DNA of 33,355 bases from Deltaproteobacteria bacterium (GTDB lineage Bacteria; Desulfobacterota; Desulfobaccia; Desulfobaccales; 0-14-0-80-60-11), in contig QZIZ01000030.1 of the NCBI GenBank assembly GCA_003599195.1, forward strand, positions 1 to 33,355. Reading direction: 5' to 3'. The notes under the pieces were generated by a model, which saw only the letters and a program-made list of their open reading frames with translations, was not told the DNA's origin and ran no database searches. Below are positions 25,707 through 33,355 of the stretch, one piece after another (positions within the stretch are counted from its first letter, which is position 1; the number at the start of each line of letters is the position of its first letter). A program made the position numbers and the translations under genes.

Positions 25707-26483
25707 ATGGACATGCCGTTAGCAGAAATCCAAAGACATCTGGGGACGCTTCGCCTTCATGGCATGAACGCCACGCTGGAGACCCGATTCATTCAGGCCA
25801 ATCAGGGCGCCTCTTTCCCGGAGGTCTTTGCCTGCCTGGTGCAAGATGAGTTGGATTGGCGAAGCTCACGGCTCCGCGAGACCCGCTTCAAGGCTTCCGG
25901 TCTCACCGAGCGGCCCACTCTGACGGAATTTGACTGGGGCTTCAATCCGAAATTGCCCAAAAAGGAAATCTATGAACTGGTCAGCGGCGGGTTTATCCGA
26001 GAGGGCGATGACGCCCTGCTGATCGGCTCCCCCGGAACCGGGAAGAGCCATATCGCCAAAACAGTGGCCAATGCCGCCATGCAAACCGGGTATAAAGTCG
26101 TGTACCGGGAGGCCCATACATTTTTTGAAGACCTCTTTGAAGCTGCCCAGTTCAAACGGAGAAAAAAGCTGCTCAAGCTCTTCTCAGAAACCGATCTGCT
26201 GATCATTGACGACCTGTTCCTGCGTAAGAACGTGCCGGAACAGGCCGCCGACGACTTGGTCGATATTATCATGAATCGCTACTCATCCAGGAAAAGCAGC
26301 CTGATAACTTCCAATCGGCCCCTGGAGGATTGGGGAAAGCTCCTCCGGGACAATGCCGCCTCATCGGTTATTCTGGACCGCCTCCTGCACCGGGGGCGCC
26401 TTCTCAAGTTCGAGGGCAAGAGCTACCGGCTCAAGGAGGCATCCATGCGCCTGACAGAAAACAAACAGAAATCTCCAGGATGA
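25707..26483 (+). CDS. istB: IS21-family helper ATPase IstB
   Basis: This AAA+ ATPase of 258 residues assists IstA in target choice. AAAAAGGAG precedes ATG 25707. Walker A GSPGTGKS is at 107-114, Walker B reads LLIIDDLFL, and the sensor region reads SSLITSNRPLEDW. The C-terminus RLLHRGRLLKFEGKSYRLKE is characteristic of IstB. The frame is intact and of normal family length. It lies inside the insertion sequence and ends about 110 bases before its right tip. Confidence 0.92.
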   Translation: MDMPLAEIQRHLGTLRLHGMNATLETRFIQANQGASFPEVFACLVQDELDWRSSRLRETRFKASGLTERPTLTEFDWGFNPKLPKKEIYELVSGGFIREGDDALLIGSPGTGKSHIAKTVANAAMQTGYKVVYREAHTFFEDLFEAAQFKRRKKLLKLFSETDLLIIDDLFLRKNVPEQAADDLVDIIMNRYSSRKSSLITSNRPLEDWGKLLRDNAASSVILDRLLHRGRLLKFEGKSYRLKEASMRLTENKQKSPG

Positions 26484-26592
26484 AAAAGGAATAAGAATGG
26501 ACCACTGCATAGGTTATTGGTAGACTATTCCTCTACTGTCGCCTGGGGGATTTTGACCCGGCCACAAGTGGGGAATTTTGAAGTGGCCATCG

Positions 26593-26743
26593 GGGCTGAA
26601 AAAGTTAAAATCTTCCCCTAAAAAGGGTGTCTGTCCCTAATTTCTTTATCTCTGCGCTCTCTGTGTCTCTGCGAGAAAAAAAGGTTTCTCGCAGAGGCGC
26701 AGAGAATGTCAAGCGCGGTTATTTAAGCCGCTCCGTATAGTCT
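26593..26743. other. Intergenic region between IS21 and secreted-protein gene
   Basis: No gene is seen. It contains GTGTCTGTCCC (26627-26637), whose inverted copy lies beyond the far side of the next gene, and the hairpin at 26667-26696. Confidence 0.4.
26667..26696. repeat. Strong hairpin downstream of the large secreted-protein gene
   Basis: Perfect 12-base arms CTCTGCGAGAAA and TTTCTCGCAGAG surround a 6-base loop AAAAGG. Flanking CTCTGCGCTCTCTGTGT and GCGCAGAG extend the pairing imperfectly, as in the CTCTGTGTCTCTGCG repeats seen in many environmental genomes. It lies 48 bases after the stop of the minus-strand gene and could protect or end that transcript, but no T-run follows the stem in that direction. 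Confidence 0.55.
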
Positions 26744-29700
26744 TCAGCCTCCGTACGCGAGAGAGGTCGAATGCTGCTTGATCTCGAAGGTCTGGTCCGA
26801 GCTCGGAACTCCCCCTACCAGGGTCCGCACCCGAAGGCTTCCGCCCCTGGGGCACATGCGGCTCTTGAATCGATGCCCGTAAATGTATGCTACCCACTTG
26901 CCCCTATGGAAGTCCAACTGGAAGAACAAGCCGTTGGCCTCATAGATGACCACGTCCGCCGAGTCCATCTTGTTAAGAAAGTTTGGAGTGCGCAAAAGAG
27001 GAATGGTTGTGGAAACACCGTTGATGACGATCCTGAAGTCGCCGAACTGCTTCGATTCCTTCGGGAGATGCCCCTCCAGCACCATCTGGCCCTCTCCTCC
27101 ATTGGTTTTGTAGGAGCCCTGGACTTTGTGCACACCGTAGGGGGCCCATGCCTCCTTCTTTTCCCAGAGTTGCCAGGTTGTGTCCACCCGGTGTTTCAAC
27201 CACCGCGTGAAGGCATAGGAGCCCTGCAGCTCGAGGTTGATGCGAAGGCTGCTGTCCCCCGGCTTGATGCATCGAGCCAGCGCGTTCGAGCTGCCCGAAA
27301 AGGACCAAGTCTTGTCGAAGAAATTCAGCTCGAGAGCGAACGGCTCCTTAACCCAATCGTAGGTACGATATGTCCACACGCTGCGTTTCCTGGACCAGTG
27401 GCCCTTAATCAGGGTTGCCTTAAACACATGGCCGTTCACGGAGACCGAGGCGCCCTTACGCGGCACGAACTGATCGGCGGTCATCTCGAGCCAGGTCCGG
27501 CCCCCCTCCCCGTCCAGCCAGGCAAGCCGGCCTTTCACGACCTGGTAGGTGTCCTGACGGCCGGCAGTCCTTCCGAGATTGATCGCTCCGGAGGCGGATT
27601 GCGGGGGAGGTGAGGTCCCTAGCGTGTTCTCGCCGATTGTGTCGTACCCGGTGACGTTCCAGGTTATGCACCAGGGCAGGTTGCCACTGTAGCCCGCGGG
27701 TATCCAGGGCGCTTTGTCGCTCGTGGCCTGGAGCCAGTAGGGCTGGACGGTCAGATTCTGGATATAGCCGGGATTCTTATCGGGAACGGGCATGCCGAGG
27801 GTGCAGGAGACGCTGTTGGTGATGGTGGATTCGATTTCGGTCGTGGTCTCGAACTCGCCGTCGTAGCCCATGGTGATCCCGGCCGAGAAGCCTTCCAGGA
27901 TGTCGAAGGAGGCGTCCGCCGACACGGAGAAGCTGTTGCTGTTGCCCTTGGAGTCCATGGTGCTGTCGCTCTCGCTATAGGTCACCGTGGTTGGCGGTCC
28001 CCCGTTGAGTACATCTACGTGTGGACTCGATAGGTCCCCGAACTTGACCTTCCAGTCGGAGCCGCCGCTGTTCCAGTTACATATCTGAAACCAGCTTTGG
28101 AGGTCGGTGGAGTAGGGATAAGGGGTCAAGCCTTGAAAGAGGCCCTGGATAACGCCGTCGCTCGGGTTCTGCAAATCGAAGTAGCCCGTCCGTTGGGCGA
28201 CGTCCGCCGTGCTGGTGGTGTACATGTCCTGGCCAAGGTAGGTGAGGCCGTCGTAGGCATAGACCTTGTACTGCTGGGTAACGAGGATGGGGCAGTTGAA
28301 GATGGCATAGCCGTAGGTGCCGTAGTTCGAGGACTCCGCCTGGGTGCCGAAGGTGTAGTAGGTCGAAACATCCACCGTGTGAGTGGTCCCGTGGCTCGAG
28401 GTCCATGCATGGGCGTAGCTGAAATCGAGGTTCGCTTCCCCCATGCCCCCCTGAATCTTGGTTTCGGTGCCGACGCTGATGGTGTTGGTGGAGGTGTGGG
28501 TGGTGGAAACACTTTGGCTTTGGTCCTTTCCGTATTCCACATTGGAGAGTTCATGGAGATCGTATTCGTCGGTGACTTGGTTCACGGCGAAAGGAGAGGG
28601 GCCGAGAACTATGCCAATCAGCGACCAGAGGCTTCGAAGCGCCTTGCTCTTATCGTCATCCCCCCCGGCATTGACGGTCGTGGTGGGCACGCCGTCCCAG
28701 CCGTAGGTCGGATCGTTGTGCTGCGGGACCATGAAGTCCGACTCAATCGGCAGGTACCCCCCCGGGGCTGAGATAAGGTGTTTAAGAACCATGACGGCAC
28801 TCTTCGGGTCGTTGGTGGTGCCGAACCAGGGCGCCGCGGCCGGTACATAGCCCTGCGACGAATAGATATTATTGTACTCCTGGACGCTCCAGGTTTCGGT
28901 TTTCAGGTTGTACTCCCAGCGGGCTAGCGTGTCGGCCCCATTGTCGTTTACATTTCCGTAGAGCTGAATGCAGAGCGCCTTGGCGCCGCCCGGATAGTTT
29001 TCTACCGTGCCGGCCGTCCCGAGAATGAGATTCCCATGTATGAGGGGATTTTTAGCCCAATAACCAGGCGCGGGGAGCGCCTGCGGGGTTGAAAAGGAGT
29101 ACGAGCCATTGTGGGTGAACTCGCAAAAGAGCGGACCCGCTTCCCTGTCCTGGTAAACCAGCATGACGCGCGGCGGGCCGCTGTCCGCCGGGTAGAACGT
29201 CACCGCATCCACCACATCCACCGGCTCGCAGGGGGGAGGCCCCACGGCAAGCTTGGTGAAATTTTGTCCGTCCGCCGACATGAAGGTCCCGGAAACCGTG
29301 AAGACATAGATGGCGTTCTTGAACACCGCAGCCGCGGCTCCGTAGGGTGAGACTCCCATAACGTTCGTTTGGAGGGGGCCAGGCGCCCCCGTTGCAGGAT
29401 TTATCGTAACGTACTGAAGATACCCATTGCTGGTTACGAAAAAGCAGTAGAGGGTCTCATTGAACACGCACGCCCCGACCCCGCCGGCGATATTTTGATT
29501 TGTCCAGGTATATTGGTGCTTGGTGTAAAACTCATAATTGGAGTCCGACCATGTCCCGCCCCAATAGTCCAACACTTGATTCCCATGATCGTATTTGAAA
29601 AAATGCGACATTCCCGCACTGTAAAGCCCCTTGCTTGCGGTCTGATACTGTGGCTGGTACGGGGATGCCTGGGCGAACGGGGCCGGCGGGAACCCAAGTG

Positions 29701-29776
29701 CCATAAGCCCGAGAACCAATAGGCCGATAAGCCAGCCAAACACTCTTTTCCGTCTTTGCCGCGCTTCTTTACACAT
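26744..29776 (-). CDS. Large secreted beta-rich protein with two Ser/Thr-rich amphipathic regions; unknown function
   Basis: ATG 29776 has GAAGGAGAG in front and gives a signal peptide (VFGWLIGLLVLGLMALGF to FAQA); a start at 29845 would bury it. The product has 1010 residues. Residues about 30-350 look like a beta-propeller (repeated VGACVFNETLYCFFVTSNG-like blades). Around 415-445 lies an alternating Ser/Thr stretch (QSVSTTHTSTNTISVGTETK) and around 592-660 a second (SESDSTMDSKGNSNSFSVSA, then FETTTEIESTITNSVS); this style occurs in aerolysin/ETX-MTX2 pore-forming regions. From about 747 to the end, two diverged copies of a roughly 110-residue beta domain share ALELNFFDKTWSFSG / FFQLDFHRGKWVAYI and IKPGDSSLRI / CPRGGSLRV. 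I do not recognise a named family; pore formation is inference. Confidence 0.7.
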   Translation of the reverse strand: MCKEARQRRKRVFGWLIGLLVLGLMALGFPPAPFAQASPYQPQYQTASKGLYSAGMSHFFKYDHGNQVLDYWGGTWSDSNYEFYTKHQYTWTNQNIAGGVGACVFNETLYCFFVTSNGYLQYVTINPATGAPGPLQTNVMGVSPYGAAAAVFKNAIYVFTVSGTFMSADGQNFTKLAVGPPPCEPVDVVDAVTFYPADSGPPRVMLVYQDREAGPLFCEFTHNGSYSFSTPQALPAPGYWAKNPLIHGNLILGTAGTVENYPGGAKALCIQLYGNVNDNGADTLARWEYNLKTETWSVQEYNNIYSSQGYVPAAAPWFGTTNDPKSAVMVLKHLISAPGGYLPIESDFMVPQHNDPTYGWDGVPTTTVNAGGDDDKSKALRSLWSLIGIVLGPSPFAVNQVTDEYDLHELSNVEYGKDQSQSVSTTHTSTNTISVGTETKIQGGMGEANLDFSYAHAWTSSHGTTHTVDVSTYYTFGTQAESSNYGTYGYAIFNCPILVTQQYKVYAYDGLTYLGQDMYTTSTADVAQRTGYFDLQNPSDGVIQGLFQGLTPYPYSTDLQSWFQICNWNSGGSDWKVKFGDLSSPHVDVLNGGPPTTVTYSESDSTMDSKGNSNSFSVSADASFDILEGFSAGITMGYDGEFETTTEIESTITNSVSCTLGMPVPDKNPGYIQNLTVQPYWLQATSDKAPWIPAGYSGNLPWCITWNVTGYDTIGENTLGTSPPPQSASGAINLGRTAGRQDTYQVVKGRLAWLDGEGGRTWLEMTADQFVPRKGASVSVNGHVFKATLIKGHWSRKRSVWTYRTYDWVKEPFALELNFFDKTWSFSGSSNALARCIKPGDSSLRINLELQGSYAFTRWLKHRVDTTWQLWEKKEAWAPYGVHKVQGSYKTNGGEGQMVLEGHLPKESKQFGDFRIVINGVSTTIPLLRTPNFLNKMDSADVVIYEANGLFFQLDFHRGKWVAYIYGHRFKSRMCPRGGSLRVRTLVGGVPSSDQTFEIKQHSTSLAYGG

Positions 29777-30078
29777 GCCGCTCTCCTTCTCGTGATGAGT
29801 AATGAAATACCCCAGTCCACCAGGAAATGGTAAACAATAATCCAAGCCAACTTTACCACGAACCCGGCCACGGACACCAGCCGTTTGGGATGAATCGGCC
29901 CGAATATGTGACGAATTGGATATCGCGAGGCGGGGAAAAAATGGGGACAGACACTAATTTTCCTTGCAAATCCAATTCCATACGAAACCCGGGGTTCAAC
30001 GGTAATAGCGTCCTACGATTGGGCCTGGGGAAATTTCCGTGCCCCATTATTCATGTCTTGAGCAAGTCTTCCAGCTTG
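29777..30078. other. Intergenic region upstream of the large secreted protein
   Basis: Short open frames here show no domain. GGGACAGACAC at 29944-29954 is the inverted counterpart of 26627-26637. The phrase GGGGACAGACACTAATTTTC resembles sequence often found near REP-type or rearranged DNA, and the scrambled end of the adjacent glucosidase fragment agrees with past rearrangement. No clear promoter is seen. Confidence 0.35.
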
Positions 30079-30468
30079 TCATTTATGAAGAGCGCCCGGA
30101 GGGGTGCTATCCAGGTAGAAGTAGTATTCCTTGACGTCCTCCCCGTGATTGCCTTCACTGTTGGTCATCCCGAAGAGCCGCTCTTTGAGGATGGGGTCCC
30201 GGCCGTTCCACAGGGCCAGGGCAAAACAGAGGCGCTGCCGCTCGTCGGCAATCCCGGCCAGGCCGTCTTCCCCCCAGCGATAGGCCCGGGAGCGGGCCTG
30301 GTCATGGGTGAAGTAATCCCAGGCTTCGCCGCTGTCGCTGTAATCCTCCCGCACCGTCCCCCATTGCCTTTCACTCAGGTAGGGCCCCCATTTTGTCCAG
30401 GGAATTCCTTGCTCCCGGGCTTCCCGGAGACGACGGCCTTCTTGAGTAAGGGGAATATTGGGCCTCAT
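30079..30468 (-). pseudogene. N-terminal fragment of a GH63/MGH1-like glucosidase
   Basis: The 129-residue product matches only the beginning of the large (about 880-900 residue) glucosidase family: [54 protein letters not shown] and [18 protein letters not shown]. At STPPGALHK the similarity stops and a TGA follows; neither of the other frames downstream resumes the family. So the catalytic (alpha/alpha)6 domain is missing and the protein cannot be an active hydrolase. Its start overlaps the stop of the upstream gene (ATGA), which suggests a former operon with the module-repeat protein. The recognition is strong from the dense motifs, made from memory of the family. Confidence 0.75.
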
Positions 30469-31891
30469 GGATCGCTGTCCAAAAGCAACTGCTCGATTTC
30501 GGGATGGCTTTTCCCGGGCCTGGGCTTGGTGGGGATGCCCAAGGGGTTCACATGGACATTATCCAGTCTAAAGCCGTGGGAAATCCGAGGCTTATCAGAG
30601 ATAAACTCAAGCTTGGTGAGAGTGCCGGTGGCGACCTGGGTGGAAGAAACGCACGAATATTGCCCATCAGTGGTATCGTTAACACTATTGATACTGGGAA
30701 TTGGCGTGGTGTTCCAATACGCATGTAAGAGGTTGAAATTCCCTTCCACGCCACCCTCCCTCCAAAAGCTCACCCGGTAGGATTGACCGGGAGTGGTGGC
30801 GAAGGACTGGGACAGGCTGCAAATCCCGGGACCCACGGGAAACCCAAAAACCGCAAATTTCCCGTCAAAGGGCTCCGTATCGGTGATGGACAAACCATTT
30901 TGGCTATGGTACCAGCCGGTAAAATCGCCGGTCTCGAAATTGCCGTTCACCACCAGATTCGGCACGGGTTTCACCTGGATATCATCCAGATAAAAACCAT
31001 TGGTGGCATCCCCCTCCTTATAGACAATCTCCAGGGTGGTGGTGGCGCCGGTCGCGACTTGGAGGGAAGAAACAAGCTTATACTCATTATCTAGAAAACC
31101 AATTTTATTATAAATTTCAATGCCGCCCCAATACACTTTTAAGCTGTTGAATCTGTCCCCGTCCAGCCCCCAAAGGCCCACCTCATAGGGTTGGGAGATA
31201 ACCCCGCTCCCGCCCGTTCTCCAAAGGCTCACCTCATAGTCTTGGCCGGGGACGGTGGGGAAAGTCTGGGAAAGCCGGTACACCTGCCCCCCACCAACGG
31301 CAAAGGCCTGCGCCGCCCATCGGCCGCTATGGGTGAAGTAGTTTACGACTGTAAGGTAACCGTTTGGGTGGCTCCAGCCAGCGAAATTACCGGTCTCGAA
31401 GCCGCCGTTAGTCAGCAGATTCAGGTTGACGTCGATATTATCCAGGTAAAATGCATTATTGAATCACCCATCATAGACAAACTCCAGGGTGGTGGTAGTG
31501 CCGGTGGCCACCTGGACGGAAGAAACCACTTGATAACCCGAATCATCAAATTTAGATCTCTGATAAATTTTGGTTCCACCCCAATACACCAGAAAACTGC
31601 TATCCACTCCCCCGCCCGCGTACCGATAGTTCACCTGGTATAATTGGCCGGGGACGGTGGCGAAGGTCTGGGAAATCTTACTGGTCCCATACCCTGTGAT
31701 CTTCACCGCCCATTTCCCGGTGTCAGGTTTTTCCTGGGAGACCGCGATGGACGCACTTTCCACGCTTTGATAGCTCCAGTTGCTAAAATCGCCGGTCTCG
31801 AAATCGACGTTAACCAGCAGTTCTCCGCGGCCGCGGTTTGGGCCAGAAACAGAGAAACCACCAGAACCAAGATTGCCGTTAATTGCCGCAT
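30465..31891 (-). pseudogene. Secreted protein of three tandem beta-sandwich modules (CBM-like), interrupted
   Basis: ATG 31891 follows TGGAGG and gives a signal peptide MRQLTAILVLVVSLFLAQ-TAAA. Three modules of about 140-155 residues follow, opening with FETGDFSNWSY, FETGNFAGWSH and FETGDFTGWYH and sharing SQTFATVPGQxYxV, VYWGGTKIY-like, VATGxTTTLEF and FYLDNIDV. This layout resembles carbohydrate-binding or choice-of-anchor beta-sandwiches. Breaks: one missing G near 31825-31826 (right after the signal peptide) and an in-frame TGA at 31464-31466 between modules one and two; an extra G plus a missing A around the TGA would restore YDGDSNNAFYLD, like YKEGDATNGFYLD in module two. Restored length is about 475 residues. 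Binding target unknown. Confidence 0.7.
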
Positions 31892-31943
31892 GATTTGGCC
31901 TCCATACGAAAACATGCTCATTCTTGCTTAATCGGACAGCGGC

Positions 31944-33355
31944 TTAGCGCCGGGACACCGTATTGCTGTCATAATTGGATACCCACATCTTGACGCCGTC
32001 GAAGGCCAGCCAATGGGGCGAGTCGCCCACCGGAATGGTTGCCAGGAGGGAACCGTCGCCGGCCCGGAGCTTGGTGAGGGTGTTGTCCAGGGAATTAGCC
32101 ACCCAGATATTGGTGCCGTCAAAGGCCACCCCGTAAGGAAAGGCGCCCACCGCAAAAGTCCCCAGATTGGCCCCGTCACTGGCTTGCAGCTTGGTGACGT
32201 TGGAGGTCAGAGAGTTGACCACCCAGATATTTGCGCCGTCAAAGGCGATGCCCCGGGGACTCCCGCCCACTGGATAGGTCCCCAAGACGGTACCGTCGCT
32301 GGCCAGCTTGGTGACGTTGTTGCCGTCATAGTTGGCCACCCAGATGTTGGCGCCGTCAGAGGCGATGCCTTTGGGGCCGTTGCCCACCCCGTAAGTCCCC
32401 AGGACGGCGCCGTTGCTGGCCAGCTTGGTGACGTTATTGCTGCCGTAGTTGGCCACCCAGATATTGATGCCGTCAAAGGCAATGCCGCTGGGATTATCAC
32501 CCACCCCAAAGGTCCCCAAGACGGCCCCGTTCCGGGCCCGCAGCTTGGTGACATTGTCGGCGCCATAGTTCGTCACCCAGATATTGTTGCCTTCAACGGC
32601 CACTCCCAAGGGATCAAAATCCACGTTATAGGTCCCCTGCAGGACCCCGTCGATGGCCCGCACCTTGGTGACGGTGTTGGCGGGGGAGGCGTTGGCCACC
32701 CAGATATTGGTGCCATCAAAGGCTAGGCCCTCGGGACGGGATCCCACCGCGATATTGGGCAAGGTCCGGATTGCCGGGTACCAGCGCAAGAGGGCGATTT
32801 GCTGGGTGTTAAAGGAAGCCCCCGGCAGGCCTTGGGGGCCCTGGGGACCGGTTGCGCCGGTTGCCCCCTGGGGGCCGGCAGCGCCAGTGGCTCCGGTGTC
32901 GCCTTTGGGTCCCTGATCCCCGGTGTCTCCTTTGGCTCCCTGAGGCCCCTGGGGTCCGGTTTCTCCCTGGGGTCCGGTCGCCCCCGTGGCTCCAGTGGCG
33001 CCGGTGTCGCCTTTCGGCCCCTGAGGACCGGCGGGGCCGGCGGCTCCGGTCTCTCCCTTAGGTCCTTGGGGGCCTGTAGGTCCTACGGCCCCGCTGTCGC
33101 CTTTGGGGCCCGGGGGTCCGGTGTCGCCTTGGAGTCCCTGGGGTCCGGCGGCTCCAGTGTCTCCCTTGGGACCCGCCGGTCCCGTCGCGCCAGTGTCACC
33201 CTTGGGTCCCTGGGGGCCGGTGGCGCCCGTGGCTCCGGTGTCTCCCTTGGCCCCCCGGGCTCCGGTATCGCCTTTAGCTCCTTGAGGCCCTTGAGGTCCG
33301 GTCTCTCCCTGGGGACCCTGGGGTCCGGACGGTCCGGCGGGTCCCGTTGACCCGG
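31944..33355 (-). CDS. Collagen-like plus seven-repeat beta-propeller surface protein (5' end outside window)
   Basis: The minus-strand frame is open from the window edge. Codons from 33353 encode 60 uninterrupted Gly-X-Y triplets (180 residues) of types [15 protein letters not shown], able to form a triple helix. A short linker [20 protein letters not shown] leads into seven repeats of about 40 residues, each with a core like GIAFDGxNIWVANY and VTKLxASDGxxLGTxxVG: an NHL/YVTN-type beta-propeller. The last repeat ends early at NTVSRR, so the strand before repeat one may complete the seventh blade. The first start codon in frame is TTG 32789, after the collagen part, and is not a credible start. 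Likely secreted and trimeric. Next gene starts 53 bases downstream. Confidence 0.85.
   Translation of the reverse strand, partial: GSTGPAGPSGPQGPQGETGPQGPQGAKGDTGARGAKGDTGATGATGPQGPKGDTGATGPAGPKGDTGAAGPQGLQGDTGPPGPKGDSGAVGPTGPQGPKGETGAAGPAGPQGPKGDTGATGATGATGPQGETGPQGPQGAKGDTGDQGPKGDTGATGAAGPQGATGATGPQGPQGLPGASFNTQQIALLRWYPAIRTLPNIAVGSRPEGLAFDGTNIWVANASPANTVTKVRAIDGVLQGTYNVDFDPLGVAVEGNNIWVTNYGADNVTKLRARNGAVLGTFGVGDNPSGIAFDGINIWVANYGSNNVTKLASNGAVLGTYGVGNGPKGIASDGANIWVANYDGNNVTKLASDGTVLGTYPVGGSPRGIAFDGANIWVVNSLTSNVTKLQASDGANLGTFAVGAFPYGVAFDGTNIWVANSLDNTLTKLRAGDGSLLATIPVGDSPHWLAFDGVKMWVSNYDSNTVSRR

Larger units (their letters stand above)
24456..26592 (+). mobile_element. IS21-family insertion sequence
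   Basis: The element carries istA and istB in the standard order. The left end reads GATGGCCAC from 24458 and the right end its complement GTGGCCATC at 26583-26591. Each end holds two copies of the subterminal motif GTGGGGGATTTTG or its complement (left 24466-24479 and 24490-24504; right about 26543-26556 and 26568-26583), the multiple transposase-binding repeats typical of this family. Exact tips are uncertain by a few bases and I found no clear target duplication (flanks GGCCC and GGGCT do not match). The istA frame is broken once, so activity is doubtful unless that is a read error. Confidence 0.85.

Noticed and set aside
32207-32760. Evenly spaced repeats considered as a CRISPR array
   Set aside because: The roughly 123-base period equals the 41-residue propeller repeat of an open reading frame; there are no unique spacers.
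32799-33350. Plus-strand open frame rich in Gly/Ser/Leu
   Set aside because: It is the reverse reading of the collagen Gly-X-Y repeat on the minus strand, which continues in frame into the propeller.

Overview
The window looks like an accessory stretch of a Gram-negative, probably anaerobic bacterium. Outer-membrane proteins, lipoproteins, tripartite efflux parts, a DUF2148 protein and a PEP-synthase-like protein together suggest a Desulfobacterota-type (old Deltaproteobacteria) lineage; this is inferred from gene content only, because no rRNA or tRNA is present.

Layout. (1) 1-1540: the end of an ImmA/IrrE-type protein, overlapped by a PIN-domain gene that is frameshifted and cut off by a 5'-truncated group II intron. 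(2) 1676-6489: a metal-uptake locus made of a small His/Cys secreted protein, a coiled-coil porin-like outer-membrane protein and a ZnuA/ATPase/permease ABC transporter. (3) 6663-12878: a heavy-metal efflux operon made of a second small His/Cys protein, a TolC-like outer-membrane factor, a His-rich adaptor and a CzcA-type RND pump. Two lipoproteins of unknown role follow (12958-14196), separated by a hairpin repeat. (4) 14281-15332 (-): an outer-membrane MetA/transporter-like protein. (5) 15679-22377 (+): a tight operon chrB-chrA-DUF2148-MFS-PEP-synthase-like hybrid. (6) 22430-24330 (-): a P1B-type metal ATPase converging on that operon. (7) 24456-26592: an IS21-family insertion (istA, istB). 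(8) 26744-33355 (-): a run of secreted or surface genes. These are a 1010-residue beta-rich secreted protein, an N-terminal scrap of a GH63-like glucosidase, a protein of three tandem beta-sandwich-like modules, and a protein with 60 Gly-X-Y collagen triplets followed by a seven-repeat beta-propeller, open at the window edge.

How it works together. Regions 2, 3, 5 and 6 form a metal-handling island: import of a divalent cation, export across both membranes by the RND system, export across the inner membrane by the P-type ATPase, and chromate transport. The RND pump lacks the methionines expected of a Cu/Ag CusA, so a divalent metal such as Zn, Co or Cd is more likely than copper. The island is bordered by mobile elements on both sides.

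A caution for anyone using these genes: about ten reading frames are broken by single-base changes, nearly all in short homopolymers, spread over unrelated genes including the IS. This pattern fits consensus errors in the assembly at least as well as real gene decay. Where the frame can be restored by one base I annotate the whole gene and give the break point.
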